In this document: positions 27,457 to 37,031 of the stretch, one piece after another
Numbering within the stretch: the first letter of the stretch is position 1
Layout: every line of letters starts with the position of its first letter
Source of the DNA: Pseudomonas sp. TH15
GTDB lineage: Bacteria > Pseudomonadota > Gammaproteobacteria > Pseudomonadales > Pseudomonadaceae
Assembly (NCBI RefSeq): GCF_016651105.1
Contig: NZ_JAEKEL010000001.1
Span: 402,001-466,000, forward strand
DNA: 64,000 nt
Direction of reading: 5' to 3'
The notes under the pieces: model-generated
What the model saw: only the letters and a program-made list of their open reading frames with translations
What the model was told of the DNA's origin: nothing
Databases searched by the model: none
Position numbers and translations under genes: made by a program

Positions 27457-29358
27457 GTGAGCCTATTAGAAGAGAACCAACCCACCGACCTGGAAAAAAT
27501 GGTCGGCCTCAGCCGTCGTGGTTTCATCAGCGCCGGCGCCCTCTGCGGTGCGGCGATGTTCCTCGGTGGCAACCTGCTGAGCCGCAGCGTGCTGGCCGCC
27601 AGTGTCAGCGCCGGCTCGAGCAATTTGCTGGGTTTCAACAGCATCGCCTCCGCCACGACTGACGTCATCACCTTGCCGCCAGGCTACAAGTCCTCGGTGC
27701 TGATCAGTTGGGGCCAGCCTCTGCAAAAGAATGGCCCGGCCTTCGACCCGAGCGGTAACGGCACCGCCCAGGCCCAGGAAGTCCAGTTCGGCGACAACAA
27801 CGACGGCATGAGCCTGTTCGCCTTCCCAGGCGACAACGACCGTGCGCTGATGGCGATCAACAACGAATACACCAACTACCGCTACCTCTATCCCCACGGC
27901 GGCATGCCGCAATCGGCGGAAGACGTGCGCAAGGCCCTGGCCTGCGAAGGCGTGTCGGTGATTGAAGTACAGCGTCGCAGTGGCCAGTGGGAATTCGTTC
28001 AAGGCTCGCGCTACAACCGCCGCATCCACGGCAACTCGCCGCTGCGCTTGAGCGGCCCGGCGGCCGGTCACGAATTGCTCAAGACCAGCGCCGACAAGCA
28101 CGGCAAGAAAGTCCTCGGCACCTTCCAGAACTGCGCCAACGGCAAGACGCCTTGGGGCACCTACCTGACGTGCGAAGAGAACTTCACCGATTGCTTCGGC
28201 AGCAGCAACGCCGAGCAAAAATTCGATGTCGCGCAAAAACGCTACGGCGCCGTGGCCGCCAGCAAGGAAATCAACTGGCACCCACACGACCCGCGTTTCG
28301 ACCTGGCGAAGAACCCTAACGAACTCAACCGCCACGGCTGGGTGGTGGAAATCGACCCGTTCGACCCGCAGTCGACCCCGGTCAAACGCACCGCCCTGGG
28401 CCGTTTCAAGCACGAGAACGCCGCCCTGGCTGAAACCAATGACGGGCGCGCCGTGGTCTACATGGGCGACGACGAGCGCGGTGAGTTCATCTACAAATTC
28501 GTCAGCCGCGACAAAATCGACCACGGCAATCCCAAGGCCAACCGCGACCTGCTTGACCACGGCACCTTATATGTCGCGCGCTTCGACGCCGGCGACGGCA
28601 ACGCCGATCATCCGAAAGGCCAGGGCCAGTGGATCGAACTGACCCACGGCAAAAACGGCATCGACGCCAGCAGTGGCTTTGCCGATCAGGCCGAGGTGTT
28701 GATTCACGCTCGCCTCGCGGCCAGCGTCGTCAGCGCCACGCGCATGGACCGCCCGGAATGGATCGTGGTCAGTCCCAAGGACGGCCAGGTTTATTGCACC
28801 CTGACCAACAACGCCAAGCGCGGCGAAGACGGCCAACCCGTCGGCGGGCCGAACCCAAGGGAGAAAAACGTTTACGGGCAGATCCTGCGCTGGCGCACCG
28901 ACCGTGATGATCACGGCTCGGAAAGCTTTGCCTGGGACTTGTTCGTGGTCGCCGGCAATCCGGGGGTTCACGCCGGCACGCCAAAGGGCGGCTCGTCGAA
29001 CATCACGCCGCAGAACATGTTCAACAGCCCGGATGGCTTGGGTTTCGACGAGGCTGGACGCTTGTGGATTCTGACTGATGGCGATTCGAGCAATGCCGCA
29101 GACTTCGCGGGCATGGGCAATAACCAGATGCTTTGCGCTGATCCGGTGACTGGGGAAATTCGCCGGTTTATGGTCGGGCCGATTGGTTGTGAGGTAACGG
29201 GGATCAGCTTTTCGCCGGATCAGAAAACCTTGTTTGTCGGGATTCAGCATCCGGGGGAAAACGGTGGCTCGACCTTCCCAGAGCACCTGCCGAATGGCAA
29301 ACCGCGTTCTTCAGTGATGGCCATTACCCGTGAAGATGGCGGGGTCGTCGGCGCCTGA
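27457..29358 (+). CDS. PhoX family phosphatase, Tat-exported
   Basis: 633 aa from a GTG start with GGGAG six bases upstream. An N-terminal twin-arginine signal, GLSRRGFISAGALCGAAMF, ends near VLAASV, so the enzyme is exported folded with its metals. The body is the DUF839/PhoX propeller; TYLTCEENFTDC supplies the active-site cysteine region, and NWHPHDPRF, MGDDERGEFIYKF and SPDGLGFDEAGRLWI are family blocks that bind iron and calcium. PhoX releases phosphate from organic esters outside the cytoplasm. I see no convincing Pho box upstream, so whether this copy answers to phosphate is open. Confidence 0.88.
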   Translation: MSLLEENQPTDLEKMVGLSRRGFISAGALCGAAMFLGGNLLSRSVLAASVSAGSSNLLGFNSIASATTDVITLPPGYKSSVLISWGQPLQKNGPAFDPSGNGTAQAQEVQFGDNNDGMSLFAFPGDNDRALMAINNEYTNYRYLYPHGGMPQSAEDVRKALACEGVSVIEVQRRSGQWEFVQGSRYNRRIHGNSPLRLSGPAAGHELLKTSADKHGKKVLGTFQNCANGKTPWGTYLTCEENFTDCFGSSNAEQKFDVAQKRYGAVAASKEINWHPHDPRFDLAKNPNELNRHGWVVEIDPFDPQSTPVKRTALGRFKHENAALAETNDGRAVVYMGDDERGEFIYKFVSRDKIDHGNPKANRDLLDHGTLYVARFDAGDGNADHPKGQGQWIELTHGKNGIDASSGFADQAEVLIHARLAASVVSATRMDRPEWIVVSPKDGQVYCTLTNNAKRGEDGQPVGGPNPREKNVYGQILRWRTDRDDHGSESFAWDLFVVAGNPGVHAGTPKGGSSNITPQNMFNSPDGLGFDEAGRLWILTDGDSSNAADFAGMGNNQMLCADPVTGEIRRFMVGPIGCEVTGISFSPDQKTLFVGIQHPGENGGSTFPEHLPNGKPRSSVMAITREDGGVVGA

Positions 29359-29365
29359 TACGGCC

Positions 29366-29442
29366 CCATCGCGAGCAGGCTCGCTCCCACAGGGTTATGT
29401 GTTCACAAATCCAATGTGGGAGCGAGCCTGCTCGCGATGGCG
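29366..29442. repeat. REP pair after phoX-like gene
   Basis: Arms CATCGCGAGCAGGCTCGCTC and GAGCGAGCCTGCTCGCGATG are exact inverses around a short loop. Confidence 0.92.
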
Positions 29443-29544
29443 TCCGCCCAGACAACACTCATCTCAAGCCCAACCACTATAGAAGCCCCGTCTGCGCTAC
29501 CATGCTTGGCCGGACGCGGCAGCCTGCTGCGCGCAGGAGTCAGC

Positions 29545-30519
29545 ATGGCCCACCCGTTTGCAACCCTCACCCCAGACCTCGTGCTCGATGCCGTCGAAAG
29601 CATCGGCTTTCTCAGCGATGCTCGCATTCTGGCGCTCAACAGCTACGAAAACCGCGTCTACCAGGTCGGCATCGAAGACTCCGAGCCGCTGATCGCCAAG
29701 TTCTATCGCCCGCAGCGTTGGACCAACGAAGCGATCCTCGAAGAACACCAGTTCACCTTCGAACTCGCCGAATGCGATGTGCCGGTGGTCGCGCCGATGA
29801 TTCACAACGGTGCCAGCCTCCACGAGCACGCCGGGTTCCGTTTCACCCTGTTCCCCCGCCGTGGCGGCCGGGCGCCGGAGCCGGGCAATCTTGATCAGCT
29901 GTATCGCCTGGGCCAATTGCTCGGGCGCCTGCACGCCGTTGGGGCGACCAAGCCGTTCGAGCACCGTGAAGCGCTGGGCGTGAAGAACTTCGGTCACGAT
30001 TCGCTGAACACTTTGCTCGAAGGCAATTTCGTCCCGAAAAGCCTGCTGCCGGCCTACGAGTCCGTCGCTCGTGATCTGCTCAAACGAGTAGAAGAGGTCT
30101 ACAAGGCCACGCCGCACCAGAACATCCGCATGCACGGCGATTGCCACCCTGGCAACATGATGTGCCGCGACGAGATGTTCCACATCGTCGACCTCGACGA
30201 CTGCCGCATGGGCCCGGCAGTGCAGGACATCTGGATGATGCTCGCCGGGGATCGTCAGGAATGTCTCGGTCAGTTGTCGGAATTGATGGACGGCTACAAC
30301 GAATTTCACGACTTCGACCCGCGGGAATTGGCGCTGATCGAACCGCTGCGGGCGTTGCGCCTGATGCACTACAGCGCCTGGCTGGCTCGGCGCTGGGATG
30401 ACCCGGCATTCCCCCACAGTTTTCCGTGGTTCGGCAGTGAGCGGTATTGGGGGGATCAGGTGTTGGCGTTGCGTGAGCAACTGTCTGCACTCAACGAAGA
30501 ACCGCTGAAGTTGTTCTGA
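29545..30519 (+). CDS. srkA: Stress response kinase A (YihE family)
   Basis: 324 aa, cytoplasmic Ser/Thr kinase of the choline-kinase-like fold. The ATP-binding lysine is in EPLIAKFYRP, the catalytic loop reads RMHGDCHPGNMM, and the metal site is HIVDLDDCRMGPAVQDIWMML. Family members protect against envelope and oxidative stress. ATG at 29545 is preferred for its AGGAG site; the frame extends upstream into a REP without conserved sequence. Flanked by a REP and by convergent mtgA, so probably monocistronic. Confidence 0.9.
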   Translation: MAHPFATLTPDLVLDAVESIGFLSDARILALNSYENRVYQVGIEDSEPLIAKFYRPQRWTNEAILEEHQFTFELAECDVPVVAPMIHNGASLHEHAGFRFTLFPRRGGRAPEPGNLDQLYRLGQLLGRLHAVGATKPFEHREALGVKNFGHDSLNTLLEGNFVPKSLLPAYESVARDLLKRVEEVYKATPHQNIRMHGDCHPGNMMCRDEMFHIVDLDDCRMGPAVQDIWMMLAGDRQECLGQLSELMDGYNEFHDFDPRELALIEPLRALRLMHYSAWLARRWDDPAFPHSFPWFGSERYWGDQVLALREQLSALNEEPLKLF

Positions 30520-30540
30520 CGCAGGAAAGGATTAGTTCGC

Positions 30541-31263
30541 TCAATCGGCCCAAGGCGCCCGCCGCGAATCGTTAAGGCCGAGCAGGTAGCTATCGCCGCC
30601 TAGTTGGCTCATCTGCTGCCGAATCCAGCCGGCCCGGCGTGCGACGTAGTTGGTCGGATGACTAGCGCTCCACACCCGCGGGTTCGGCAGCACCGCGGCC
30701 AACAAGCTCGCCTGCTGACGACTCAAATTTTTAGCGCTCACGCCAAAGTGATGCCGGGCCGCCGCTTCGGCGCCAAACACTCCGTCATCCCACTCGACGC
30801 TGTTGAGATACACCTCAAGAATCCGCTGCTTGGGCCAGAACACTTCGATCAACCCGGTAAACCACGCTTCCAGCCCTTTGCGCAGCCAACTGCGACCGGA
30901 CCAAAGAAAGAGGTTTTTCGAGACTTGCTGGCTCAAGGTGCTGGCGCCCCGAATCGAGCCGCCGAGTTCGTTATGGGCCAGCGCTGCCTGAATCGCCCCA
31001 AAGTCAAAACCCCAATGCTCCGGGAATTTCTGGTCCTCGCCGGCAATCACCGCAACTTTCAGGTCGTCGGAGATCTGATCCCAGGGTTGCCAGGTGCGCT
31101 GCACGTCAATGGGCTCGCCGTCGAACCAGGATTCGACCTTGCGCTCGACCATCAACGCCGTGCCCGGTGGCGGCACCACGCGAAAAATCAGCACCAGCAA
31201 TATGCTGCCGCCAGCGAACCAGAGCAGGGCCTTCGTGAAACGACGGAAAATTAAACGCAGCAT
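30541..31263 (-). CDS. mtgA: Monofunctional peptidoglycan glycosyltransferase
   Basis: 240 aa family GT51 enzyme that polymerises lipid II into glycan strands at the inner membrane. One N-terminal membrane helix (LLWFAGGSILLVLIFRV) anchors the domain outside. The catalytic motif AGEDQKFPEHWGFD holds the essential glutamate; RGASTLSQQVSKNLFL, RKGLEAWFTGLIE and KQRILEVYLNSVEW are the other GT51 motifs. No transpeptidase domain follows, as expected for MtgA. Confidence 0.96.
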   Translation of the reverse strand: MLRLIFRRFTKALLWFAGGSILLVLIFRVVPPPGTALMVERKVESWFDGEPIDVQRTWQPWDQISDDLKVAVIAGEDQKFPEHWGFDFGAIQAALAHNELGGSIRGASTLSQQVSKNLFLWSGRSWLRKGLEAWFTGLIEVFWPKQRILEVYLNSVEWDDGVFGAEAAARHHFGVSAKNLSRQQASLLAAVLPNPRVWSASHPTNYVARRAGWIRQQMSQLGGDSYLLGLNDSRRAPWAD

Positions 31264-31337
31264 AGAGATGGCTTGGCCGAACCCGTTGAGCGGGCCATTA
31301 TACAGACCCTGTTGATCGAGACTGACTGGAGTTCTTC

Positions 31338-31709
31338 ATGCTGCGTGGCTTTCTGATGCTGGCCGCTTTCTTCGGTTTCACCGGCGTTGCCCTTGGCGCG
31401 TTTGCCGCCCATGGCTTGAAAAACCGCCTGACACCCGAGTACCTGGCGATTTTCCACACTGGGGTCACCTATCAACTGGTACACACCCTGGCATTGCTAG
31501 GTGTTGCCCTGCTAGCCACGCAGATTCCCGGTCGTTTGATCACCTGGGCGGGCGCATCGTTTGCCATCGGTATCTTGCTGTTCTCCGGCAGCCTGTACCT
31601 GCTGACCATCACCGGCGTCAGCAAGCTGGGGATCATCACGCCCTTCGGCGGCCTGGCATTCCTGGTGGGCTGGTTCTGCCTGGGGCTTGCCGCCTGGCGC
31701 TTGACTTGA
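31338..31709 (+). CDS. DUF423 membrane protein
   Basis: 123 aa with four membrane helices. The N-terminal GALGAFAAHGLK-type motif (here GVALGAFAAHGLKNRL) and the YQLVHTLALLGVALL segment define the YgdD/YwdK family, whose function is unknown. GGAG stands before the ATG. It is divergent from mtgA and followed by a long inverted repeat. Confidence 0.9.
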   Translation: MLRGFLMLAAFFGFTGVALGAFAAHGLKNRLTPEYLAIFHTGVTYQLVHTLALLGVALLATQIPGRLITWAGASFAIGILLFSGSLYLLTITGVSKLGIITPFGGLAFLVGWFCLGLAAWRLT

Positions 31710-31713
31710 CCTT

Positions 31714-31792
31714 GTAGGAGCTGCCGCAGGCTGCGATCTTTTGATCTTCAAAAGAGCAAGATCAAAAGATCGCAGCCTGCGGCAGCTCCTAC
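31714..31792. repeat. Long perfect inverted repeat (REPIN-like)
   Basis: Two 35-base arms beginning GTAGGAGCTGCCGCAGGCTG are exactly inverse around a nine-base loop. The same element is common in P. fluorescens genomes. It begins five bases after the DUF423 stop codon and could stop or protect that transcript. Confidence 0.92.
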
Positions 31793-31817
31793 GGGATTGT
31801 GTTTCAAGACGAATGGC

Positions 31818-31847
31818 TTGGGTCAGCCTGACCGATCGGGCTAGAAT
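31818..31847 (+). promoter_or_regulatory. Possible thiS promoter
   Basis: TTGGGT and TAGAAT stand 18 bases apart, giving a good -10 and a weak -35. The start point would be about 25 bases before the thiS ATG. Confidence 0.4.
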
Positions 31848-31879
31848 GCCTGCCCCTAAAAATGATGGCGGCATCCGGC

Positions 31880-32080
31880 ATGCGCATTCAGTTGAACGGC
31901 GAATCCCTTGAACTGCCCGACGGTGAAACCGTTGCGGCCCTGCTGACCCGTCTGGATCTGACCGGACGCCGGGTGGCGGTCGAACTCAATCTGGATATCG
32001 TCCCGCGCAGCCAGCATGCCGACACCACGCTGAGCGATGGCGACAACGTCGAAGTCGTGCACGCCATCGGCGGCGGCTAG
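31880..32080 (+). CDS. thiS: Sulfur carrier protein ThiS
   Basis: 66-residue ubiquitin-like protein that carries sulfur as a C-terminal thiocarboxylate into the thiazole ring of thiamine. It ends EVVHAIGGG, with the required Gly-Gly. ATG at 31880 gives the standard [15 protein letters not shown] start; an earlier in-frame ATG would add six unusual residues. thiG follows after 60 bases. Confidence 0.96.
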   Translation: MRIQLNGESLELPDGETVAALLTRLDLTGRRVAVELNLDIVPRSQHADTTLSDGDNVEVVHAIGGG

Positions 32081-32140
32081 TCGCCCGGCCCATAAGGGCA
32101 CAGAATTCTGCAAGAACCTCACCCCTACAGAGGATTTCCC

Positions 32141-32935
32141 ATGAGCATCGTTCGTAGCGACAAGCCCTTCGTCCTGGCCGGTCGTACTTACCAGTCGCGT
32201 TTGCTGGTAGGTACCGGCAAGTACCGTGACATGGAAGAAACCCGCCTGGCCATCGAAGCCTCGGGTGCCGAGATCGTCACCTTCGCCGTGCGCCGCACCA
32301 ACCTGGGCCAGAACCCGGGCGAACCGAACCTGCTTGAAGTCCTGTCGCCGGATCGCTACACCTTCCTGCCGAACACCGCCGGTTGCTTCGACGCTACCGA
32401 GGCTGTGCGCACCTGTCGCCTGGCCCGTGAGCTGCTCGGCGGCCATAACCTGGTGAAGCTGGAAGTGCTGGCGGACCAGAAAACCCTGTTCCCTAACGTG
32501 ATCGAAACCCTCAAGGCCGCCGAAGTGCTGGTCAAGGAAGGTTTCGACGTGATGGTTTACACCAGCGATGACCCGATCATTGCCCGTCAACTGGCGGAAA
32601 TCGGCGTTATCGCGGTCATGCCGCTGGCCGGTCTGATCGGTACTGGCCTGGGGATCTGCAACCCGTATAACCTGCAGATCATCCTCGAAGAAGCCAAGAT
32701 CCCGGTGCTGGTGGATGCCGGTGTCGGTACCGCTTCCGACGCCACCATCGCGATGGAACTGGGTTGCGAAGCGGTGCTGATGAATTCGGCCATTGCTCAC
32801 GCCCAGCAGCCGATCATGATGGCTGAAGCCATGAAACACGCCATCGTTGCAGGCCGCTTGGCCTACCTCGCCGGCCGCATGCCGAAAAAACTCTATGCCA
32901 GCGCCTCCTCGCCGCTGGATGGTCTGATCAAGTAA
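32141..32935 (+). CDS. thiG: Thiazole synthase
   Basis: 264 aa TIM-barrel enzyme that forms the thiazole phosphate from deoxyxylulose 5-phosphate, dehydroglycine and ThiS thiocarboxylate. It shows [20 protein letters not shown], the Schiff-base lysine region NLVKLEVL and the phosphate loop [35 protein letters not shown] precedes the ATG. The thiS-thiG-trmB order is usual in Pseudomonas. Confidence 0.98.
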   Translation: MSIVRSDKPFVLAGRTYQSRLLVGTGKYRDMEETRLAIEASGAEIVTFAVRRTNLGQNPGEPNLLEVLSPDRYTFLPNTAGCFDATEAVRTCRLARELLGGHNLVKLEVLADQKTLFPNVIETLKAAEVLVKEGFDVMVYTSDDPIIARQLAEIGVIAVMPLAGLIGTGLGICNPYNLQIILEEAKIPVLVDAGVGTASDATIAMELGCEAVLMNSAIAHAQQPIMMAEAMKHAIVAGRLAYLAGRMPKKLYASASSPLDGLIK

Positions 32936-32944
32936 GAGCCATTG

Positions 32945-33670
32945 ATGACTGAATCAAACGACACGCCTATCCAGCCGGAAGAAGGCGAAGAACGCCAACA
33001 CCGCCGCATCAAGAGTTTCGTGATGCGCGCCGGGCGCATGACCGAAGGCCAGCAAAAAGGCCTGGAGCAGGGCACCCCGCTGTTCGTGTTGCCGCTGGCC
33101 GACGCGCCGGTGGATTACGATCAGGTGTTTGGCCGTTCGGCGCCGCGTTCCCTGGAAATCGGTTTCGGCATGGGTCATTCGCTGCTGGAAATGGCTGCCG
33201 CTTCGCCGGAGCAGGATTTCATCGGTGTGGAAGTTCACCGCCCGGGTGTTGGCGCGCTGCTTAATGGCGTGCTGACTCAGGGCCTGACCAACCTGCGGGT
33301 CTACGATTGCGACGCGATCGAAGTGCTCAACAATTGCGTGGCCGATAACAGCCTCGATCGTCTGATGCTGTTTTTTCCGGACCCGTGGCACAAGAGCCGT
33401 CACCACAAGCGCCGTATCGTTCAGGCGTCGTTCGCTGAACTGGTGCGCAGCAAGTTGAAAGTCGGCGGCATTCTGCACATGGCCACCGACTGGGAACCGT
33501 ATGCCGAGTACATGCTGGAAGTGATGAACGTCGCACCGGGTTACCGCAACCTTGCCGAAGACGGCAAATGCGTCCCGCGCCCGACCGAGCGCCCGATCAC
33601 CAAGTTCGAACGCCGCGGCGAACGTCTTGGGCATGGCGTGTGGGACCTGAAGTTCGAAAAGCAGTCCTAA
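32945..33670 (+). CDS. trmB: tRNA (guanine-N7)-methyltransferase
   Basis: 241 aa SAM enzyme that methylates G46 of tRNA. The SAM site is [36 protein letters not shown] is the family's signature catalytic motif and [23 protein letters not shown] its substrate-binding end. The ATG at 32945 follows the thiG stop by nine bases; a TTG one codon earlier is less likely. Followed by a REP pair. Confidence 0.97.
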   Translation: MTESNDTPIQPEEGEERQHRRIKSFVMRAGRMTEGQQKGLEQGTPLFVLPLADAPVDYDQVFGRSAPRSLEIGFGMGHSLLEMAAASPEQDFIGVEVHRPGVGALLNGVLTQGLTNLRVYDCDAIEVLNNCVADNSLDRLMLFFPDPWHKSRHHKRRIVQASFAELVRSKLKVGGILHMATDWEPYAEYMLEVMNVAPGYRNLAEDGKCVPRPTERPITKFERRGERLGHGVWDLKFEKQS

Positions 33671-33688
33671 GCCCTACGCAATACCCAA

Positions 33689-33778
33689 TGTGGGAGCGGG
33701 CTTGCTCGCGAAAGCGGTGTGTCATTCAACTTTAATGTCGACTGATACACCGCCTTCGCGAGCAAGCTCGCTCCCACA
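33689..33778. repeat. REP pair between convergent trmB and DUF3392 genes
   Basis: Arms GTGGGAGCGGGCTTGCTCGC and GCGAGCAAGCTCGCTCCCAC, near-perfect inverses with one C/T difference. Confidence 0.9.
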
Positions 33779-33801
33779 GTTGTTTTCGGTTGCAGCTGAA
33801 A

Positions 33802-34125
33802 TCAGCGGCGGTCGGCGACTACGCCAATCAACACCAGCACCACCAGCAACACCGGTGCCAGGCTGTAGTTGTTGAACTGGCTCAGGCCTTTGATGATCCA
33901 TGGCGTGGCGTAGATCAGCGCAAGCCCACTGCCGACCATGCACAGCAGGGCCATCATCGGGACGCGCAAGGCGCCGGCGAGGCCGCCCAGGCGTTGTTCG
34001 ACCCAGCCTTTGATGTCCGCGCCGAACAGCACCAGCAGGCAACCCACCAGTGCCAGAGAGATTTCCGACAGGTTGCTACGGCTCCAGCGGGACACGGTGG
34101 CGAGCAGGTCGAGGATCAAATCCAT
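33802..34125 (-). CDS. DUF3392 family membrane protein
   Basis: 107 aa with three membrane helices: an N-terminal LALVGCLLVLFGADIKGWVE, a middle MMALLCMVGSGLALIYAT and a C-terminal LAPVLLVVLVLIGVVADRR. It matches the small inner-membrane DUF3392 family found upstream or downstream of hemW in Pseudomonas. Role unknown. It lies 22 bases after the hemW stop on the same strand and may be the last gene of that operon. Confidence 0.85.
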   Translation of the reverse strand: MDLILDLLATVSRWSRSNLSEISLALVGCLLVLFGADIKGWVEQRLGGLAGALRVPMMALLCMVGSGLALIYATPWIIKGLSQFNNYSLAPVLLVVLVLIGVVADRR

Positions 34126-34147
34126 TGGTTTTCCCTTAAGGCTGAAA

Positions 34148-35353
34148 TCAGCTCAGAAATGTCTGCAGCAAGTCATTGAGAAACAGTTGTCCGCGCTCGG
34201 TGGCCGCCAGACGTGACGGTTCGACCTGCAACAAGCCGCTTTGTTCGGCTTCACGGCGACCTTCGGCGAGGCTTTCCAGCGGCAGCCCGGTACGTTCCGG
34301 ATACAGTCGCGATTCCACTCCCTCGGTCAGGCGCAAGGCGTTCATCAGGAACTCGAATGGCAGCTCGTCGTTGGTCAGGGCTTTCTCGCCGGCCTTGAAG
34401 CTTTTGGCCGGGTTGAGGTAGTCCTTCGGCAGACGTGTCTTCCAGGTCCGGACGATGCGCCCGTCCGGGTGGCTGAGCTTGCCGTGGGCGCCAGCGCCGA
34501 TGCCGATGAAGTCGCCGAAACTCCAGTAATTGAGGTTATGCCGCGCCGGGCGACCGGGCTGGGCATAGGCCGAGACTTCGTATTGCGCGTAACCGTGCTC
34601 GGCCAACAGCGCCTGCCCGGCTTCCTGAATGTCCCACAACGTGTCGTCTTCCGGCAGCGTCGGCGGCTGGTTCCAGAACACCGTGTTCGGCTCCAGCGTT
34701 AGCTGATACCAGGACAAGTGGGTCGGCTTCAGCGCGATGGCCTGGCGCAGGTCGCTCAAGGCGTCGTCCAGCGACTGATCGGGCAAACCGTGCATCAGGT
34801 CCAGATTGAAGTTGTCGAACCCGGCCTGACGGGCCATGCCGGCGGCTCGCACCGCTTCGTCACCGTTGTGAATCCGCCCCAGCGCTTTGAGTTTCTCTTC
34901 CTGGAAGCTCTGGATGCCGATCGACAGGCGATTGATGCCCAGTGCCCGGTAGGCGACGAACTTCTCCTGCTCGAACGTCCCCGGGTTGGCTTCCAGGGTG
35001 ATTTCGATGTCGCTGGCAAACGGAATCCGCTGCTCCACGCCTTTGAGCAAACGGCCCAAGGCCTCGGCGCTGAACAGGCTCGGAGTGCCGCCACCAAAGA
35101 AGATCGAGCTCAGCTCACGGCCGTAAACCGCGTGTAGATCCTGATCGAGGTCGGCCAGCAATGCGTCGACGTACTCTTCTTCCGGCAACACCGGGCTGGC
35201 GGTGTGGGAGTTGAAGTCGCAATAAGGGCATTTGCGCACACACCACGGGATGTGGATGTACAGCGCCAGGGGCGGCAACGTTGGCAGCGCGGCCCGAGGT
35301 GATTGGGCGGCGCCGCCGAAGATCAGCGGCGACGCGGATGAGTCGTGGGTCAT
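34148..35353 (-). CDS. hemW: Radical SAM heme chaperone HemW
   Basis: 401 aa. The cluster motif is [14 protein letters not shown], with the extra Cys-Asp-Phe characteristic of Hem[11 protein letters not shown] binds SAM and the C-terminal HemW domain is present. Older annotations call it oxygen-independent coproporphyrinogen oxidase, but the lack of the conserved N-terminal residues of HemN and the genomic link to rdgB favour a heme-delivery chaperone. The ATG overlaps the rdgB stop by four bases. Confidence 0.94.
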   Translation of the reverse strand: MTHDSSASPLIFGGAAQSPRAALPTLPPLALYIHIPWCVRKCPYCDFNSHTASPVLPEEEYVDALLADLDQDLHAVYGRELSSIFFGGGTPSLFSAEALGRLLKGVEQRIPFASDIEITLEANPGTFEQEKFVAYRALGINRLSIGIQSFQEEKLKALGRIHNGDEAVRAAGMARQAGFDNFNLDLMHGLPDQSLDDALSDLRQAIALKPTHLSWYQLTLEPNTVFWNQPPTLPEDDTLWDIQEAGQALLAEHGYAQYEVSAYAQPGRPARHNLNYWSFGDFIGIGAGAHGKLSHPDGRIVRTWKTRLPKDYLNPAKSFKAGEKALTNDELPFEFLMNALRLTEGVESRLYPERTGLPLESLAEGRREAEQSGLLQVEPSRLAATERGQLFLNDLLQTFLS

Positions 35354-35946
35354 TTCAGGCCCAGACGCTGGCGCAGCAGATCCATTGCACGGGCGCGGTG
35401 GCTGATCAGGTTCTTGTCGCTTGGGCTCAGCTCGGCGCTGGAGCAGTTGCGCTCCGGCACCCAGAACAGCGGGTCATAGCCAAAACCGTGCTGGCCGCTG
35501 GCCGTCGGCAGAATGCGCCCGTGCCACAAGCCTTCGCAAAGGATCGGCAACGGATCGTCGGCATGCCGCACCAGCGCCAGGACGCAAACGAACTGCGCGC
35601 CGCGTTCGGCTTCAGGCACGTCTTTGAGCACGTCGAGCAGCTTGGCGTTATTCGCCGCATCGCCCTGACCGTCAGCGTAACGTGCGGAGTAGATCCCCGG
35701 CGCACCGCCAAGGAAATCCACCGCCAGCCCCGAATCATCGGCCAGCGCCGGCAAACCGGAGATGCGCGCGGCATTGCGGGCCTTGAGGATGGCGTTCTCG
35801 ACGAACGACAGGCCGGTTTCTTCCGGCTCGACGCTGCTGAACTCGCCGATCGAGCGCAGTTGCACCGATTCGCCGAGCATGGCCTGGAGTTCCTTGAGTT
35901 TGCCGGCGTTATGGCTGGCCAGTACGAGTTGCGTGAAGTTCATCAT
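35350..35946 (-). CDS. rdgB: XTP/dITP diphosphatase
   Basis: 198 aa house-cleaning pyrophosphatase that removes inosine and xanthosine triphosphates before they enter DNA. It carries [14 protein letters not shown], the [11 protein letters not shown] helix, [25 protein letters not shown] and [10 protein letters not shown], all classic Ham1/RdgB motifs. The start overlaps the preceding stop as ATGATG, and its own stop overlaps hemW, so expression is coupled. Confidence 0.97.
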   Translation of the reverse strand: MMNFTQLVLASHNAGKLKELQAMLGESVQLRSIGEFSSVEPEETGLSFVENAILKARNAARISGLPALADDSGLAVDFLGGAPGIYSARYADGQGDAANNAKLLDVLKDVPEAERGAQFVCVLALVRHADDPLPILCEGLWHGRILPTASGQHGFGYDPLFWVPERNCSSAELSPSDKNLISHRARAMDLLRQRLGLK

Positions 35947-36377
35947 TCGCCGGGGAAAAGCTCTTGGTTGAAATTGATGGTGTTGATTTTGTCGCCGTTC
36001 TGGACCTTGATCTCGAACGTGCGGATTTCCTGCTGAGGCACCGGGTACTGCGCAATGTAGTAAACCGCACCTTGCTCAGTCACCTGTTTGAAACTCAACG
36101 GGACGCTCTGGCTGGTCAGGTCTTTGACCGTGCCGCTGACCTGAGAGATCAGTGGTTTGCCGTCCTTGATTACCGAAACGTTGATCACGCCCTGACTCTT
36201 GCTGCGGATCAGTTCCGCCGCTTTGGCAATGTCCGGCGTCAGGTAGGTGGAGTTGAAGGTGTTGTAGTGCACCGTCACGTCGCCAAAGGTTTCCTGACGC
36301 TCGCCTTTGATGACGTCGGCGGCCATGGCAGTGACGCTCAGGCAGGCAGTAAGTAGAAACAGTGCTAGACGACCCAT
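35943..36377 (-). CDS. Exported DUF4426 protein
   Basis: 144 aa with a cleavable signal peptide ([19 protein letters not shown], cut before ADVIKG). The mature part is a single beta-rich domain of the DUF4426 family, containing [18 protein letters not shown]. It is probably periplasmic. Function unknown. Co-transcribed between metW and rdgB, which is its standard place in Pseudomonas. Confidence 0.88.
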   Translation of the reverse strand: MGRLALFLLTACLSVTAMAADVIKGERQETFGDVTVHYNTFNSTYLTPDIAKAAELIRSKSQGVINVSVIKDGKPLISQVSGTVKDLTSQSVPLSFKQVTEQGAVYYIAQYPVPQQEIRTFEIKVQNGDKINTINFNQELFPGE

Positions 36378-36403
36378 GATCGTTCTCCTTGAAGTGGCGT
36401 GGT

Positions 36404-37024
36404 TCAGACCGCGACCTTGTGGTCTTGCAGCCCTGGGCTGCTGACGCGGTAGATACCGATCTCACCTAATAGATTAGGCCATAGCTTACTGGCCCACCCG
36501 TGTCGGTGCTGTTGATCCACGGCAAGCCGATCAATGACCTTCGCTTCACGTTCGCGGCACAATTCTTCAAAGTCGCCGAAAGTGCAGAAGTGGATGTTCG
36601 GCGTGTTGTACCAGGTGTACGGCAGAAACTCGGAAACCGGCATCCGGCCCTTGCTCGCCAGATACCAACGGCAACGCCAGTGACCGAAGTTGGGGAAGGT
36701 GATGATGCACTGGCGACCGACCCGCAGCATTTCGTCGAGGATCTTGTCCGGGTAGTGCACGGCTTGCAGGGCTTGGGTCATGACCACGACGTCGAAGCTG
36801 TTGCTGGCAAAGTTGCCGAGGCCCTTGTCCAGATCCTGCTCGATCACGTTGATGCCCTTGGCCACGCACTCGGCGATGTTGTCCGCGTCGTTTTCCAGGC
36901 CATAGCCGGTGACTTGCTTGTTGTCCCTTAGCCAGGTCAGCAGTTCGCCGTCGCCGCAACCGAGGTCGAGCACGCGGCTACCGGCGGGAATCCATTCCTG
37001 GATGATTTCCAGATCAGCTCTCAT
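36404..37024 (-). CDS. metW: Methionine biosynthesis protein MetW
   Basis: 206 aa class I methyltransferase-fold protein. SAM motif RVLDLGCGDGELLTWL, then LPYTWYNTPNIHFCTFGDFEELC are MetW signatures. It is nearly always paired with metX, here seven bases upstream, and is needed for or enhances homoserine acyltransferase activity in species tested; no methyl acceptor is known. Confidence 0.95.
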   Translation of the reverse strand: MRADLEIIQEWIPAGSRVLDLGCGDGELLTWLRDNKQVTGYGLENDADNIAECVAKGINVIEQDLDKGLGNFASNSFDVVVMTQALQAVHYPDKILDEMLRVGRQCIITFPNFGHWRCRWYLASKGRMPVSEFLPYTWYNTPNIHFCTFGDFEELCREREAKVIDRLAVDQQHRHGWASKLWPNLLGEIGIYRVSSPGLQDHKVAV

Positions 37025-37031
37025 GGCTTTC

